Below, piece after piece: positions 32,459-44,942 of a DNA stretch of 64,000 nucleotides. A program made the translations under genes and the position numbers. Below the pieces are notes generated by a model. It was given only the letters and a program-made list of their open reading frames with translations, had not been told where the DNA came from and did no database searches. The DNA lies in NCBI RefSeq assembly GCF_910592395.1, contig NC_088317.1, forward strand, positions 8,992,001-9,056,000, given 5' to 3'. Numbering within the stretch: the stretch's first letter is position 1; every line of letters begins with the position of its first letter. Source of the DNA: Lineus longissimus (Eukaryota; Nemertea; Pilidiophora; Heteronemertea; Lineidae).

Positions 32459-33849
32459 GATTGATAACTTTGTGGAGGGTCTACGTTGTTTTTTGGCATT
32501 TGGGTAAAGTTTTCTGACTTCATGCATTAACTCAAATTACCATTTTTAACCTTCTCTCTCCCGGATTCATTTTAAATTTTCATTCTGAGTAATACCGGAT
32601 TGTTATAGAAATTTAAAATTAGCTGTACAGGATTAATATATGTAAAATTGTTTAGAATACCATGTATAATTCAGACCCTTTTATCTTGGGAGTGGTAAAT
32701 GATATCAACCGGTAATGAACATGAAAATTGTAAAATTGTTCCTGTTCTACAGGTTTTTACCGTGTTAAGTGTAAGAAACAAAACAATTTGGGGCAAAATA
32801 ATGTGTTTTTCTCAAAAACACACGCATTTTGAAAATTTTTCTTCAATAAAGACATCAGTTTTTCAAATATAATGATGTTTTCTTGTTTCTCGTACACTCC
32901 CCATAACACCTTGTCATTTGAGGGACTTTTGGGTAATTGTTCAGAAGATTAAAAGGCGGACAAAATCGGTTTGAACACTATACATGTTATATAACAAAGG
33001 AAAGAGCAAATGCCCAGCTACATAATGGAATTGTTGTTGTGTAAATGCGGAAAGTCCTAGTGGTAGCGTAACGAAACACACAGACAATGTGCATCTGGAA
33101 AATTTGCAAGAACGGGAGGTTTCAATGATCTTATGGGTCATGTCAAATTACGAGAACAGTAGGCCTTGGTCGAAAGTCTGTTCTCGCAATTTTTCAGCAA
33201 TGGTAGCAAGAGGGTTAGGGATCTCTTCTCCAAAAAATGTGTTTAACATTTCAATGCTGAAGCCAAAATTGAGGGCAATTCCCTATAAAATCTTTACTCC
33301 ATGCAGACGATTGTCTGCTCATTCAACAAATGCAATTCGTGACTTCATCAAGTGAAACAGGCGGGGGAAATACATACGATAGCGCACATTATGTAGTCCT
33401 CTGCAATGGTGATTGTTTCAATGACTACCATGGAAAAAAGCAGTACAACTGATAAGTAGGTGAAAGAGTAAGCTGAGACAAAGAAAACTAAAGGCCTGGC
33501 CGCCTGAATAGCTACGCAGGCGGAATTGAATAGCAAGGAATGAGATGAATGACAAGAAAATGTAGCAAGTAGTATATGCGAGTACCAGAATGTAGGTTCA
33601 TGGAAGATAGGGAGATGTGGACATACTAGATGGAATCAAGCTTAGTCAAATGGGGCCAAATGCATGAAGGGCGTTCAGCTTAAAACATTGTTTATCTGCT
33701 GAATAGACAGTTTCAGGTCCTTCATGTAAATCTTCACAGAATATGAATAGGCCCTATAACTTATCAGGGAGAAGTTACACAAGTCTAACCCTAACATGCT
33801 CTTTATGAATTTGGGCCCTAGGGTGGATGACAGTTGTGAAGGTTTTATT
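32459..33849. other. Non-coding stretch, no supported gene
   Basis: AT-rich sequence between two composite-repeat copies. Short frames at 32941-33141 and 33348-33536 (minus) and 33089-33355 (plus) overlap one another on opposite strands and show no domain. I see nothing else. Confidence 0.55.
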
Positions 33850-35297
33850 TGAACTGCAGTTTTGACCCCCTGGTGGCCAAATCAAGAATCAGATCAGGCC
33901 AAAATTCGGTGTCAGAGATTATCTGATGTAGGGGGTTACATGTACCAACTTTCAAGTTCATAGCTTCAGCAGTTAAGAAACGTGCCATAGTTACACTCTA
34001 ATGGCCAATTTACGCCATTTGACCTCTGTGACCTAGAAAAGGAGGTCAAATCCAAAAAACGTAGGACATGTGGTGTGTCCTTGCTAGAAGTCCCTGCCAT
34101 AAAAATTTTATCGAAAACAATTCACTCAAATAAGCAAGATATTGCACTTCTTCCTTTTTCCATTATGGCCCCCTGGTGGCAGAATAAAGAATCAGATCAG
34201 GCCAAAATTCGCCATCAAAGGTTATCTGATGTAGGGTGTTATATGCACAAAGTTTCAAGTTCATAGCTTTACTGGTTAAGAAACGTGCCATAGTTTACAC
34301 TCTAACGGCCAATTTACGCCATATGACCTCTGTGACCTTGAAAAGTAGGTCAAATTGAAAACCCGTAAGACATGTGATGTATGCTTCCTAAGAGTACCTA
34401 CCATAAACATTTTATCGAAAACAAGTCACTTATAAGCGAGATATCACACTTTTTAGATATCCACTTTTGGCCCCCTGGTGGCAAAGTTGAAAATCAGATC
34501 AAACTGAAATTCAGCACCAGAGGCTATGTGATATAGGGGGTTATATGTACCAAGTTTCAAGTTCATAGCTTTAGTGGTTAAGAAACGTGCCATAGTTTAC
34601 ACTCAAACGGCCAATTTACGCCATATGACCTCTGTGACCTTGAAAAGTAGGTCAAATTGAAAACCCGTAAGACATGTGATGTATTCTTCCTAAGAGTACC
34701 TACCATAAAAATTTTATCGAAAACAAGTCACTTATAAGCGAGATATCACACTATTTAGATTTCCACTTTTGGCCCCCTGGTGGCAAAGTTGAGGATCAGA
34801 TCAAACTGAAATTCAGCACCAGAGGTTATGTGATATAGGGGGTTATATGTACTAAGTTTCAAGTTCATAGCTTTAGTGGTTAAGAAACGTGCCATAGTTT
34901 ACACTCTAACGGCCAATTTACGCCATATGACCTCTGTGAACTTGAAAAGTACGTCAAATTAAAAACCCGTATAATATAAGATGTATATTTGCTATGAGTA
35001 CCTACAACACAAGTTTCATCGAAAACAAGTCACTAATAAGCGATATATCACACTTTTTAGATATCGACATTTGGCCCCCTGGTGGCCAAGTTGAGAATCA
35101 GATCGGACCGAAATTCAGTGTCAGAGGTCACCTGACCTAGGGGGTGCTGTGTACAAAGTTTCAAGTTCATAGCCCTAGCGGTTAAGAAACGTGCCACTGT
35201 TTTTGAAATAGGATACGACGACGGACGACGGACGACGGACGACGACGGACGACGGACACTGCGGTATTACATAGACTCCCCTACGGTGAGCCAAAAA
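33850..35297 (+). mobile_element. Composite (GAC)n repeat family, copy 4 (4.5 clean monomers)
   Basis: The landmark CCCCCTGGTGG starts at 33866, 34169, 34471, 34773 and 35075, giving a period of 302-303 bases. Each unit carries AAGAAACGTGCCATAG, CAATTTACGCCAT and TGACCTCTGTGACCT. The copy ends with GACGACGGACGACGGACGAC-type sequence (35215-35260) and TCCCCTACGGTGAGCCAAAAAA. This is the cleanest copy for defining the monomer. Confidence 0.85.
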
Positions 35298-36559
35298 ATC
35301 GGGCCCTCCAGATTCCCCAAAAATGACCAGCCAAAGGGCTCCAAAGTTGACAATTTTTTTCTTTTTAATTTGCAAATCTCTAACCTGGAAATTGTGTTGG
35401 GTCCCGAAATTTGATTCAAGAAAAACCAAACTTTGAAGAAATCGGCCCAATAGTTTTTTGCACAGCGACCCAAAAGGGCAGTCAGTGACATTTACTTATG
35501 AATCCCACTATAGCCTAGGCCTAACTATAAAAGCACTGATGACAGCTGTGCTACATTTTCATCATTATCATCATCTACTTTAGTCAACCAGCTCAGATGA
35601 CCTTTCTTGGGGCAGCGATCGGTAACGGTGAACTCCTTCCGACCCAACAGGCAAATGTTTACATTCGTGTCTCCGTGTATCATGGATTCATGTGTATACT
35701 AACACCGTTGTTGTGTTGACACACTGACTGACTCTGACTGTGTACATTTCTACAGCTTTTTAAGCACTTGTGACATGTTTACAAAAATTAAAGCAAGTGT
35801 TTTTAGTAGAGGTTTACCTAATGAGTAGCGTCTGGGTGATTATAAACCATTAACTTGTGTTTAAAAGCCCACATTGTAACGAAGGGTTCCGGCTTGAAGC
35901 TAATCTCCAATGACGCCAGCCGCCATTTTGCCATACTCTCGAAACTTTGGGATCGTCAAATGCAATGGAAATCACATAATTTCTGACACACACTGCTACA
36001 ATTCATCATTTTATTGTTCTTTCACAGTATTATCACGCCACCCCGATTCGCAAGGCAGCTTGTACCAACTGGCTCTGCATTGACTATCCCCATTCCAAGC
36101 CGAAGAACAATATGACAAGTTTCTCATTTTACCTTCAAATCACAGTCAAAATTTTCTAAAACAACCGGCAATGAGGACAAACTAATCATCTCAAACCAAT
36201 CACAAGAATGTAATAAACACATACGACCTCATCCGAAGAGCGGATGATTAAGTTTTAGCATTGATTCAAGGTGATTTAATTCCTTCTTCGTCTCGCTTCA
36301 AATTCATAAAATGGCTGTCTTCCATACTTGTAGTATGCAGATCTAGTGGCGCAGTACAACACTGCGCATCTGGGATACCCCGACGGATTGCCTCGAACCG
36401 CGAAATTCAAAACTGCTGGCAATGTGCCAACTGACATTTTTGCACAATACCGCCACCTAGTGATATGAAAAGAAATTAATATATTTAATATCGAAACCTC
36501 TATATCAGGCCGACCTAAACTTCATTTCAAACTTCAATCTGCTGGAATAAAGAAAATGG
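35298..36559. other. Non-coding stretch, no supported gene
   Basis: No recognisable gene or large repeat. A CATCATTATCATCATC microsatellite lies near 35560. The sequence may be ordinary intergenic DNA. Confidence 0.5.
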
Positions 36560-37091
36560 GCTTTTTTAACCTTGACCTACTTATACCTGAATAGTAGGTC
36601 ACACTGACCTAAATCTGTGTCTACATATAGAGATGCCTAATAGGTGTCTACATATCAAATTTAGAGAGTCTATGACCAATAGCAAAAAAACGTGCCATGA
36701 TCAAAGAAATTTTAGAGTTCGACCTCTGTGACCTTGAAATGAAGGTCAAATCAAAAACCTGTGTGATGTGTGATGTAACTTTATTAGATACAACCACCAT
36801 AACATTTTCATCGCTCTAGCTTTAACCATAAGCTTCAAAATGACAAAATAGGTTTTCAAGGAGCACCCCCTATATGGCAGACCAGCAGTCAAATTGCGCT
36901 GATTTTCATTCTGAAGGAAGGTCTTGCCTAGGGGTACCCACACACCAAGAATGAACTTTCTGGGTCAAGCGGTTAAGAAACGTGCCACGATTTTGTCAAA
37001 AGTTAACGACGGACGACGACGACGACGACGACGACGACGGACGCCAGACGCCGCGGTATCGTATTAGCTCACCTGACAGGTGAGCTAAAAA
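36560..37091 (+). mobile_element. Composite (GAC)n repeat family, copy 5 (diverged)
   Basis: A diverged monomer (GACCTCTGTGACCTTGAAATGAAGGTCAAATC near 36721, GTCAAGCGGTTAAGAAACGTGCC near 36965), (GAC)n at 37010-37045, and the hairpin end TTAGCTCACCTGACAGGTGAGCTAAAAA. The perfect palindrome TTAGCTCACCTGNCAGGTGAGCTAA shows the terminal stem clearly. Confidence 0.7.
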
Positions 37092-37789
37092 GAAAGAATG
37101 GATTCAATGGACAACCCTGGGACACAAATTTCACATAGCTTTCTGTTAAAATCTTTCCACAATTGGTGCAACAGATATATTCCAAGCAACTGCTACCTAA
37201 GGGATTTCACCACACATTTCTTGCAGAGGAAGCGTTCTTAGCTTATGAAATTTGTGTTTCGGCTCGTTTAGTTATTGGTTAATGTGCTCCTCCACCTGAG
37301 AGCCAACTACAACCTGCCATCTACCGTATACTTACACAACATTGATGACAGACTGAAGCTCCTCCAAAAGGAAGTCATCAGCCTGGGCAGGGGAAGACAA
37401 TGCACAACCAACAAATGAACAAGTAACAAAAAACAGAAATTTGCAGGTTAGTGCAATCGTTAAAACAGCAGCAGAACAAAATCTTGAAGCAGCAAAACAT
37501 GGAAGGCATGCCTACCAAAAGAACAAATAAGCAATTCCATGCAACAAGTCATCAGCATTAACGCACCTTTTAAAAAAAAGTCCTTTGGTTTACAGATGAC
37601 CCATTATGGAAATGCTCAGGAATAGGATAATTATATTGTTTGCTTGTGTCTAGTACAAGAAACAACCATCATCTGAAATTCCTAGGGCTCTGTAGAGGTT
37701 AATTAATCCTGCATTTGCCTAGGCTTAGACTATGACATCCCACTTAGCAGCATTTCAAGGCACCCTTAGGGGAGAGTCCACTATTAACA
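37092..37789. other. Non-coding stretch, no supported gene
   Basis: No gene or repeat recognised between composite-repeat copies 5 and 6. Confidence 0.5.
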
Positions 37790-37996
37790 TTTGGGGCCCT
37801 GCTGGCCAAACTGAGAATCAGAAAAAGACTGCAGTTTAGTCTAAGAGTATAGGGGTACATTCGTACCAAGTTAGGGATCTGTAGCTAAAGCAGTGACAAA
37901 ACGTGCCGTCATTGTAAAATGGCGGTGCCATAGGAAAACGTTGACCTCTGTGACCTTGAGAAGTAGGTCAAATCAAAAACCCACATTTATGAAATG
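37790..37996 (+). mobile_element. Composite (GAC)n repeat, copy 6 left part (split by Gypsy-2)
   Basis: Monomer sequence (GGGGCCCTGCTGGCCAAACTGAGAATCAG, TTGACCTCTGTGACCTTGAG) ends at AAATG (37992-37996), where the Gypsy-2 LTR begins. The monomer resumes at 44943 with AAATGTATCCTTGCTAGG, so AAATG is the duplicated target. Confidence 0.75.
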
Positions 37997-38130
37997 TGTT
38001 ACGAGTCCGTGAGCTAGATAGGGCTCGTATTGATTGAGACGACTCAGCGTTGGTGCAAATACGTTTATTACCAACTACTGAATATAGAGGGGGACACAAC
38101 TCGGTCTCACTATACAGTTATATCGTAACA
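37997..38130 (-). repeat. Gypsy-2 3' LTR
   Basis: 134-bp direct repeat of 44809-44942 with two substitutions. TGTTACG and CGTAACA termini form the expected short inverted ends. Confidence 0.93.
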
Positions 38131-38448
38131 TCCCATTTTGTTTAGAGGAGTCCAATGGCCAAGCTAGCTATAACGTAAGAGAACACTCACTAATATAATG
38201 AAATGTTAATTACCAATATTGAAAGTCAAAGTTATAAGAAAATTAAACTGCGGCTTGTCGAAAGTTTTGGTAAGTAACCACATAAACAAAGATAATCATA
38301 GACTATGAAATTGTAGATACACGACTTTAGTGCGCGGATATACGTATTAACTATGATACTAAATAGGCTATAACTTTACTCCGACGTTAGTCTTATGGCG
38401 GAAGTAAAGGTGTCATCAATGAACACTTAAGTTGTTTTTTGGCGCGCA

Positions 38449-41400
38449 TTATAAGTTTAACTTGTCTGGCGGTCTCACAGTGCGTCCAGAACGAGTTGCG
38501 CGGAGCTGCGGATGTTCCATGGGAGCGTCCTCTGATGGAGAGTGATTCTCGCGTGGGGGTTTGTCTAATGAGCTTGGAGGGGCTGATGTGTTGTTATGAT
38601 CATCGAACACAAGTGGCGGTTCGGTGTCTTGATCAGGTCTGATACTAGAAGTGAACAGTTCGGAGGTTGCGCGAATGAATCTTCTATTCCTGCGAATCTT
38701 AGTGCCATCATCCATAAGAAGTTCATACGATCTATCATTGCGCTTGTCTATTTGTCCTTTCTGCCATTCCTTTTGATATGGTCGGATGGATCGTACGCGG
38801 ACGTTGTTACCAATTTTCAATTATGGGAGGTCCTTTGCTTTTGCATCATAGATTCGGACTTGCTTTGCAATTTTCTTCTTCTTTTTGCTGTTGACGTCTT
38901 CCAGAGTCTTTGGCTTTAACTGAATGTTTGTTATGGGTAGCTGGGTCCTTGTACGACGACTAAACAGGCGCTGTGCTGGAGAACTTTGCATGCCTTCTGC
39001 TGGGGTATTTCGAATCTGTAGAAGCGATAGGTGTAAGTCTGTTCTTGAGTGGAGGGATTTCTTTATCAGATGTTTCGCGATTTTCACTGCGCTTTCTACT
39101 TTGCCATTTGATTGTGAATGTCCAGGGGACATGGTGGTGTGTTTGAATCCATATGTTTTGGCGAAGTCCTTGGCATTGTATGGAATATTATCAGAAACTA
39201 CTTCTGTAGGGTTCCATGGCGTGCAAAGTGGCTTTTCATCTTTTCAATCACTTCACTGGCTGTTTTGGTTTGTAGCTTGTCTAGTTCGAAAAGATCACTG
39301 TAGTAGTCTACACAAACACGGTAGTCCTCCTGATTGATGGAAAACAGATCTGAACCAACTTTTGTCCAAGGCAGGTCAGGTATCAGGTGTGGTTGTAGTG
39401 TTTCCTTTTGTTGCTTTCTCATGAAGGTCTGGCAAGTATCACATTGTTCGATCAAAGCGGCTATCTCAGCATTGATGCCAGGCTAGTATACACAGTCTCT
39501 TGCTCTTCTTCGGCAGACTTCTATGCCATCATGTGATTGATGCAGGCGTTGTAGGATTTTACGTCGCATCTTGGAACTAGGCATTGCTGTTGTCCTCGAA
39601 ATATTGTGTTGTTCTCCACAGACAACTCATCTCTGATGTTGAAGTAGGGCGTGCACGCAGTTGACAAGTCTCGTTTGTTGATTGGCCACCCTTGCAGGAT
39701 GACAGACTTGAGTTCCTGGAGATCTTCATCATCCTGTGTGGCATGTTGAATTTCTCTGAGGGTTGTACTTGAGATTGGTGTGTAGTCTGTCATTCGAATT
39801 GATTGGACCTGTAGAGCAACATTCTGACGGGTGTCATGGTGGTCTTCACTCTGGAGATAGGCTCTGCTTAGTGTGTCTGCTAAAAACATTTCATTTCCTT
39901 TCTTGTACTTGATTTCGATGTCGTACGCTTGAGCAAGGCTGAGCAGCATTCGTTGTAATCGCTTTGGCGCTGACAAAAGGGGTTTTCTCTGGATGGATTC
40001 TAGTGGGCGATGGTCTGATTCAACTATCACCTTTCGGCCATACGTGTATTGATGGAACTTCTTTGTCGCATAAACAATGGCCAGTAACTCCTTTTCTATT
40101 TGAGCGTAATTGCGCTCGGCCGACGTGAGAGCCCGGCTAGCGTAGGCAACAGGTTGTTCCTTTTGCATTATGGCTGCACCCAAGCCAGTGTCGGACGCAT
40201 CACATTGTATGGTGGTGTCTTCATGGACATCAAAGTATCTGAGCACTGGAGCTGTTGTTGCCAAGTGTTTTAACTTTTCGAAGGCAGCGTCGTGGTTTGC
40301 AGTCCATAACCATTCGGCATCTTTCTTGGTTAGTTCTCGGAGCGGTTCACAGGCGTCTGATAAGCCTTTGAGAAATCGGGACAGGTAGTTTATCATGCCA
40401 ATGAGACGCTGTACTCCAGCAACATCTGTGGGTTTTGGCATGTTAGCGATGGCTTCGACCTTCTTAGGGTCAGCTTTGAGTCCGTTCGTTGTGAACAAGT
40501 GTCCACTAAAATCAACTTCTGAAAGTTTGAACTTGAGCTTGTCCCAGTTAAGTTTTGTGTTGTTCTCTCTGCAGCGTTCGAGTAGAGAAATGATGTTTTG
40601 ATCGTGATCCTTGATAGCATCTTCTATAGTGTCTCCCTCTCCAGTTATGAACATGTCATCAGCTATCAGTTCAACACCTTTTGCGCCATTTATGACCTGG
40701 TCGAGGTGGCGCTGAAAGATCTCAGACGCGGGTTTCACTCCGAATGGGAGTCACAACCACCTAAAGCGCCAAAAGGGGGTCCCAAATGTAGATAGAAGCG
40801 AGGATGGTTCGTCAAGTTCTACGTGCCAGTACCCATTTTTCACGTCCAAGACGGAATATACCTTCACATTGGCGAGCTTGGGCAGTAAGTCGTCCACCAC
40901 AGGTAATGGATAGTGGCTCCGTTTTAGTGCACAGTTTAGTGGTTTGGGGTCAATGCAGATTCTTAAGGTTCCATTTGGTTTCTTGACGGCAACTAGACTG
41001 GAGACCCAATCTGTGGGAGAGTCCACCTTTGTGATGATGTTGAGGCTTTCAAGTTTGTCTAGTTCCTTCTGGAGCGGTTTTTTGAGTGCTATTGGTACTT
41101 TGCGCACATACTGTTTGACAGGCGGAACGGTTTCGTCAATTTCGAGACGCTGCGGTTCCCCTTTAAAGCAACCAATGCCTCCGTCGAATACTTCCGGGAA
41201 ACGCTTGCGCAGATCCTCCTTTGTGAGGCCATGGCTAGAGTCTATCGCAGCAATGTTGTCATGACGTACCTCTATTAACTTCATGCGCTGTGCTGTGCGA
41301 GCACCTATGATTGGTTGAGCTTTTCCACCAACAATCACGAATTCAGTGCGATGCTTCTTTAGAGTTTTCGGATTTGTGAGTTTGAGAACCGACTTGCCTA

Positions 41401-41557
41401 TCGGCACAATTTTATCTGAGCTGTAAGTAGTAAGTTGCGTATCGGTGGGGCTAATTTTAGTTCCAAGCGGTAGATTTAGTTCACTAATTACATTGCAGGT
41501 GGCACCACAGTCAACTTGAAATTTAGTGATGCACTCGCCCTTCTCACCGAGACACAT
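38449..41557 (-). pseudogene. Gypsy-2 pol (protease, RT, RNase H, integrase)
   Basis: Reading from 41557: protease core VDCGATCNVI (D-C-G-A where D-S/T-G-A is usual). RT: LEIDETVPPVKQY, LRICIDPKPLN, VYSVLDVKNGYWHVELDE. After a frame change near 40745: KPASEIFQRHLDQ, ELIADDMFITG (ADD present), FSGHLFTTNGLKADPKKV. RNase H: TIQCDASDTGLGAA, AEKNYAQIEKE-type region (seen as ERNYAQIEKELLAI), VESDHRPLE, FLADTLSRA. Integrase: CDTCQTF, KVGSDLF, then after another frame change MSPGHSQSNGKVESAVKIA. The C-terminal tail (38449-38820) has RVRSIRPYQKEWQKGQI, like a GPY/F module. Breaks near 40745, 39500, 39200, 38830. Inactive, but most catalytic residues survive. Confidence 0.9.
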
Positions 41558-42480
41558 GTTCGCGAATATTTTGCGCTTGTAACCCTTGTTTGAGTTATTG
41601 ATAGATAGGATGTCCTCATCCGTGTCAGTTTCAGTTTCGTCGGTAGTTTCATCATGGAGGCATGGACATGCTTGTTTCGTGACTTTTCTTTTGCGCTTCT
41701 AGAGTGGCATTTGCGGCTGAAATGCCCAACGCGATTGCAAAGGTTACATGTTTCGTTAAGTGCAGGACAATTGTTCCTGTCTTTATCATGTTTATAGCCA
41801 CAATATCTACAGTCAAATTTCAGAGTCATTTGAGTTTTAGAGTCATGTTTGGAGCTTCCACCTCTTCCCTCTTACGATTATGTTGACCTCTTGAAGAACC
41901 CTTAGAGGATTTCCTGCTTGAGAATTTAAGCACAGAGTCACTTGCAATAGATTTCATCGCCTTGACTTGAGCGGTAGTGGTCTCAGCTGCACGGCAAATG
42001 TAAATGCACAACTTTAATGTCAGCTTGCTCTGTTGTAGGAGCTTCTTGCGGACACCATCATCCGAGATGCCACAAAAAATTCTGTCTCGGATCAGTTCAT
42101 CCTTGAGATTTTGAAATTCACAAGTTTGCGCGAGGGACTTTAGTTGTGTACAATATTCATCTATCGTTTCACCAGACTTTTGGTCACGGTTGTTGAATAT
42201 GTACCGTTCATAGATCGTGTTTGTTACACCGAGACAATGATTTTCCATTAAATCAATGATTTTAGTTATATCCTGTTTGTCCTCCTCTTCCTCGAATGGT
42301 AGGGAATTATAAATCCCTAGGGCCTCTGGGCCGACACAAGTGACGAATGTCGCAGTTCTGTATTCATCACTTTGCACTCTAAGATTTGTGACGATCTCAT
42401 AAGAGTTCCATACTTGTTTCCAACGTTTCCAATTCTGGAAAAGGTTTCCCTTGACATCTAGCTTGTGGGGAAGTGTGTCG
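41488..42480 (-). pseudogene. Gypsy-2 gag with two zinc knuckles
   Basis: The capsid-like part near 42450-41900 reads LPHKLDVKGNLFQNWKRWKQ, VWNSYEIVT, YIFNNRDQKSGETIDEYCTQ and RDRIFCGISDDGVRKKLLQQ, the pattern of Gypsy capsid proteins. After a one-base shift near 41828 come CRYCGYKHDKDRNNC and CNLCNRVGHFSRKC, two CCHC-type knuckles. It overlaps the protease frame by about 70 bases. No ATG could be fixed, because the region right of 42480 is non-homologous. A separate short frame beginning at 44563 (MDTLYANMYEAH) may be the displaced start, but this is uncertain. Confidence 0.85.
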
Positions 42481-42689
42481 TGTCTACTTGCTCAGCTATG
42501 TCACAACCGGTCCCCCTGGAATTGGTCCTGGAGGAGACAACTTTATGTAACAACGACAACAACAGACACACTTTTATCGGAAAGCCAAGGGGTTTTCCTT
42601 TTTTCTGATGCTGTATAAGACAGCTTAATTTGAGGCTCCTGCATGAAAGGCATGCATTGTTTATTAGCGGGTTGAGGAGCAAAGTGATA

Positions 42690-42985
42690 ATATGTAAAGT
42701 CAAGGACTTAGTGAGCCCCCCTTTAGGTCGGGGGAGCTCCCCCGAACCCCCCTACGAGCATATGTTAAGTGCAAGCTCTAACAACTACAGCTGTTACAAT
42801 GGGGGACACCCCCCAAACCCCCCTCCGTCGACATAGGTTTTTACCAGTGCGTTGGGGGGAAGCTCCCCCAAACCCCCCCGGTGGACAGTCAACTAGCCCT
42901 TCTGTGTCATACTGCTGGAGGGGGGGGGGGTGCGATTGGACCATCCATATAGTTCCTTCCGACACATTTTTGTTTTGGTAATGTA
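42690..42985. repeat. G-run/C-run hairpin repeat, copy A
   Basis: Four spaced blocks of the form G5-6 ... C5-6 ... C6 (GGGGGAGCTCCCCCGAACCCCCC at 42729, GGGGGACACCCCCCAAACCCCCC at 42800, GGGGGGAAGCTCCCCC at 42853, G10 at 42920) recur every 55-70 bases. Shared words GTCGACAT, CCAGTGCRTTGGGGG and ATAGTTCCTTCCG link it to 52580-52960. Confidence 0.65.
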
Positions 42986-43731
42986 ATACATTGTGATTGT
43001 CCTTATTCACGAGAATCGGGCGTTTCCAGTGATATACGACACAAATGGGTTGTCCTCATGCATTCACTTTGGAAACGCATTTTAAAATAGATGTTACGTC
43101 CTGTTAATGGGGCACGTCATCATCGCGTACATTTGGGAAAAACTCCCCAACGAGACCGGAGCAGACGGCTGAAAGTAGTTTATTTATTGGCCGCTAGGGT
43201 GCAGTATGTCGCTCACCCGAATTTTTCACGCAACTTTTGCTAAATAGAGCTAGTTCTAGTTTGTGATTCATTTTGATACTTCAGATTTGGGTAGTAGACC
43301 AATATAACTTAGTCGTCAGTGTGGTTTTAAGCTAGAAAAACGTATTTGTTTTTCTTAAAGTGCCTTTTTTGGACGGGTGTGTGCGATTGTTTTGTTTTTA
43401 TGTCACGTGACCTCGACCATGTCGACACAAAATTGAAATAAACCACCCTTTTCTGTCATTATTTAGGACGGATATTTCTCTAATAAAAATATTAATATAA
43501 TTGGCCAATTTCTTAGGCATATGATGTAGCGAATTCCCATGAAGATTTAAATTTAATTTAACTTAATTTCAACCAATGGGATAGCAACCACCACCGGAAG
43601 ATCGCGGAGAAATCGGTAAACTCAACGGATTTAATTCAGAAAAATACCAAAAAAAATTGTTTGTAGGATATACAATATTTACTCTCTTTATTTCTAATCA
43701 TTCATTATATACTCCCGCACACACGTGTATC

Positions 43732-43893
43732 TTAAGAGCCCCTCCTTAGGCACCTATTCCATAGAGGTATACGGTATACTACACTATACGCGAACAATGG
43801 CTTTACAAAGGGTGCATGACCATGAAACTATTGTTCGCGTATAGTATAGTATAGGGTATAGCTCTATGGAATAGGTGCCTAAAGGGGGTCTTA
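43732..43893. repeat. Palindromic element with about 65-bp arms
   Basis: The left arm (43732-43799) contains TAGGCACCTATTCCATAGAG and ACTATACGCGAACAATGG. The right arm (43830-43893) is its near-complete reverse complement (CTATTGTTCGCGTATAGT, CTCTATGGAATAGGTGCCTA). About 30 bases of loop separate them. This is a probable MITE or foldback fragment inside Gypsy-2. Confidence 0.8.
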
Positions 43894-44808
43894 TAAGTCA
43901 TTTTGGCGGTATTGTTAAATGTATATTTACACCTCGGATGAGGTGTTTTTGCCTGCCAAAGGGGCAGCGGTTTCATGTAAAAATGGTGGTCGTCTGTGTT
44001 GTTCCCGGGTTTTAGTCACGTGCTTCGTGCGAACTGATTTGTCATCTATTCGGTATTTATTGTCTAAATACCTCCGTTAGTACATTGATTAATATAAGTT
44101 AAACCATAGATCTTGTAATTGGGAGGAAGTTCCTCTTGTTTTTAGGCTCAAGTAAGGGCACAACCCCTGTCCAATTTCTATCCTATGTTGCATGTGCACA
44201 GTACAGTGTACATTGTTATAGTGCGTGGTGTTTCTCGCAGGTGGCAGCACCGTATGGTGTCTTCAAGACGTCCTGTCTTCAGGTTGTGACTTGATGAGAT
44301 TTGTCTTTTAGTTGTAGTTTAGAGATGTATTGACACTGTCATGTTATTTGTCTTTACAGTTTCACCTCAGGCAATAGAGGTAAAATACAAGAGTTTACCA
44401 AATGAGAGTTATCTTCCTTTATAATCCTACGAGACCCGCAATGCCGTCGTGAGCGGACGTTACAGGGAAGTGGAACTGAACTCTGTATGATCGGAGGGGC
44501 AGGATTGGCAGGAACTGCATTTTCAGCATGAGCTTCGTACATGTTCGCATATAGTGTGTCCATTTAAAGTGTATCGATTAGTCCTGGAGACGAGGTTTTA
44601 GAAGTACATTCGAGCGTGCCAGGTACTACGAAAGTGTCATTACTTTGAGCCTAGGTCAAGGTTGGCTGTAACAATGGCTGCTTCCAGGCGAGCACGTTTT
44701 TAGAATTTGAGAGGCGAAGTGTAAGGGCTTGAGGCAGCTATTTCACTGACGAACTAGCTCTAGAGAATCTCCATCTGGCGATCCTTCACCATCTCACTTC
44801 TGTCACCA

Positions 44809-44942
44809 TGTTACGAGTCCGTGAGCTAGATAGGGCTCGTATTGATTGAGACAACTCAGCGTTGGTGCAAATACGTTTATTACCAACTACTGAATATAGA
44901 GGGGGACACAACACGGTCTCACTATACAGTTATATCGTAACA
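44809..44942 (-). repeat. Gypsy-2 5' LTR
   Basis: 134-bp copy matching 37997-38130. The primer site (TGGTGACAGAAG on the minus strand) abuts it at 44808, and AAATG follows at 44943-44947. Confidence 0.93.

Larger units (their letters stand above)
37997..44942 (-). mobile_element. Gypsy-2: Ty3/Gypsy retrotransposon on the minus strand
   Basis: LTRs of 134 bp (37997-38130 and 44809-44942) start TGTTACG and end CGTAACA, differ at two positions, and are flanked by the 5-bp duplication AAATG (37992-37996, 44943-44947). On the minus strand the 5' LTR is the right-hand one. TGGTGACAGAAGTG directly beyond it is the primer-binding site. Gag, protease, RT, RNase H and integrase follow leftwards. The interval of about 42500-44500 between the gag start region and gag proper carries unrelated repeats (G/C-run repeat, palindrome), so something probably inserted there. 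Confidence 0.92.

Noticed and set aside
44354-44563. Displaced gag start of Gypsy-2 (69-residue minus frame)
   Set aside because: Position is right for a 5' gag start but the sequence has no gag motif, so it is mentioned only as a possibility.
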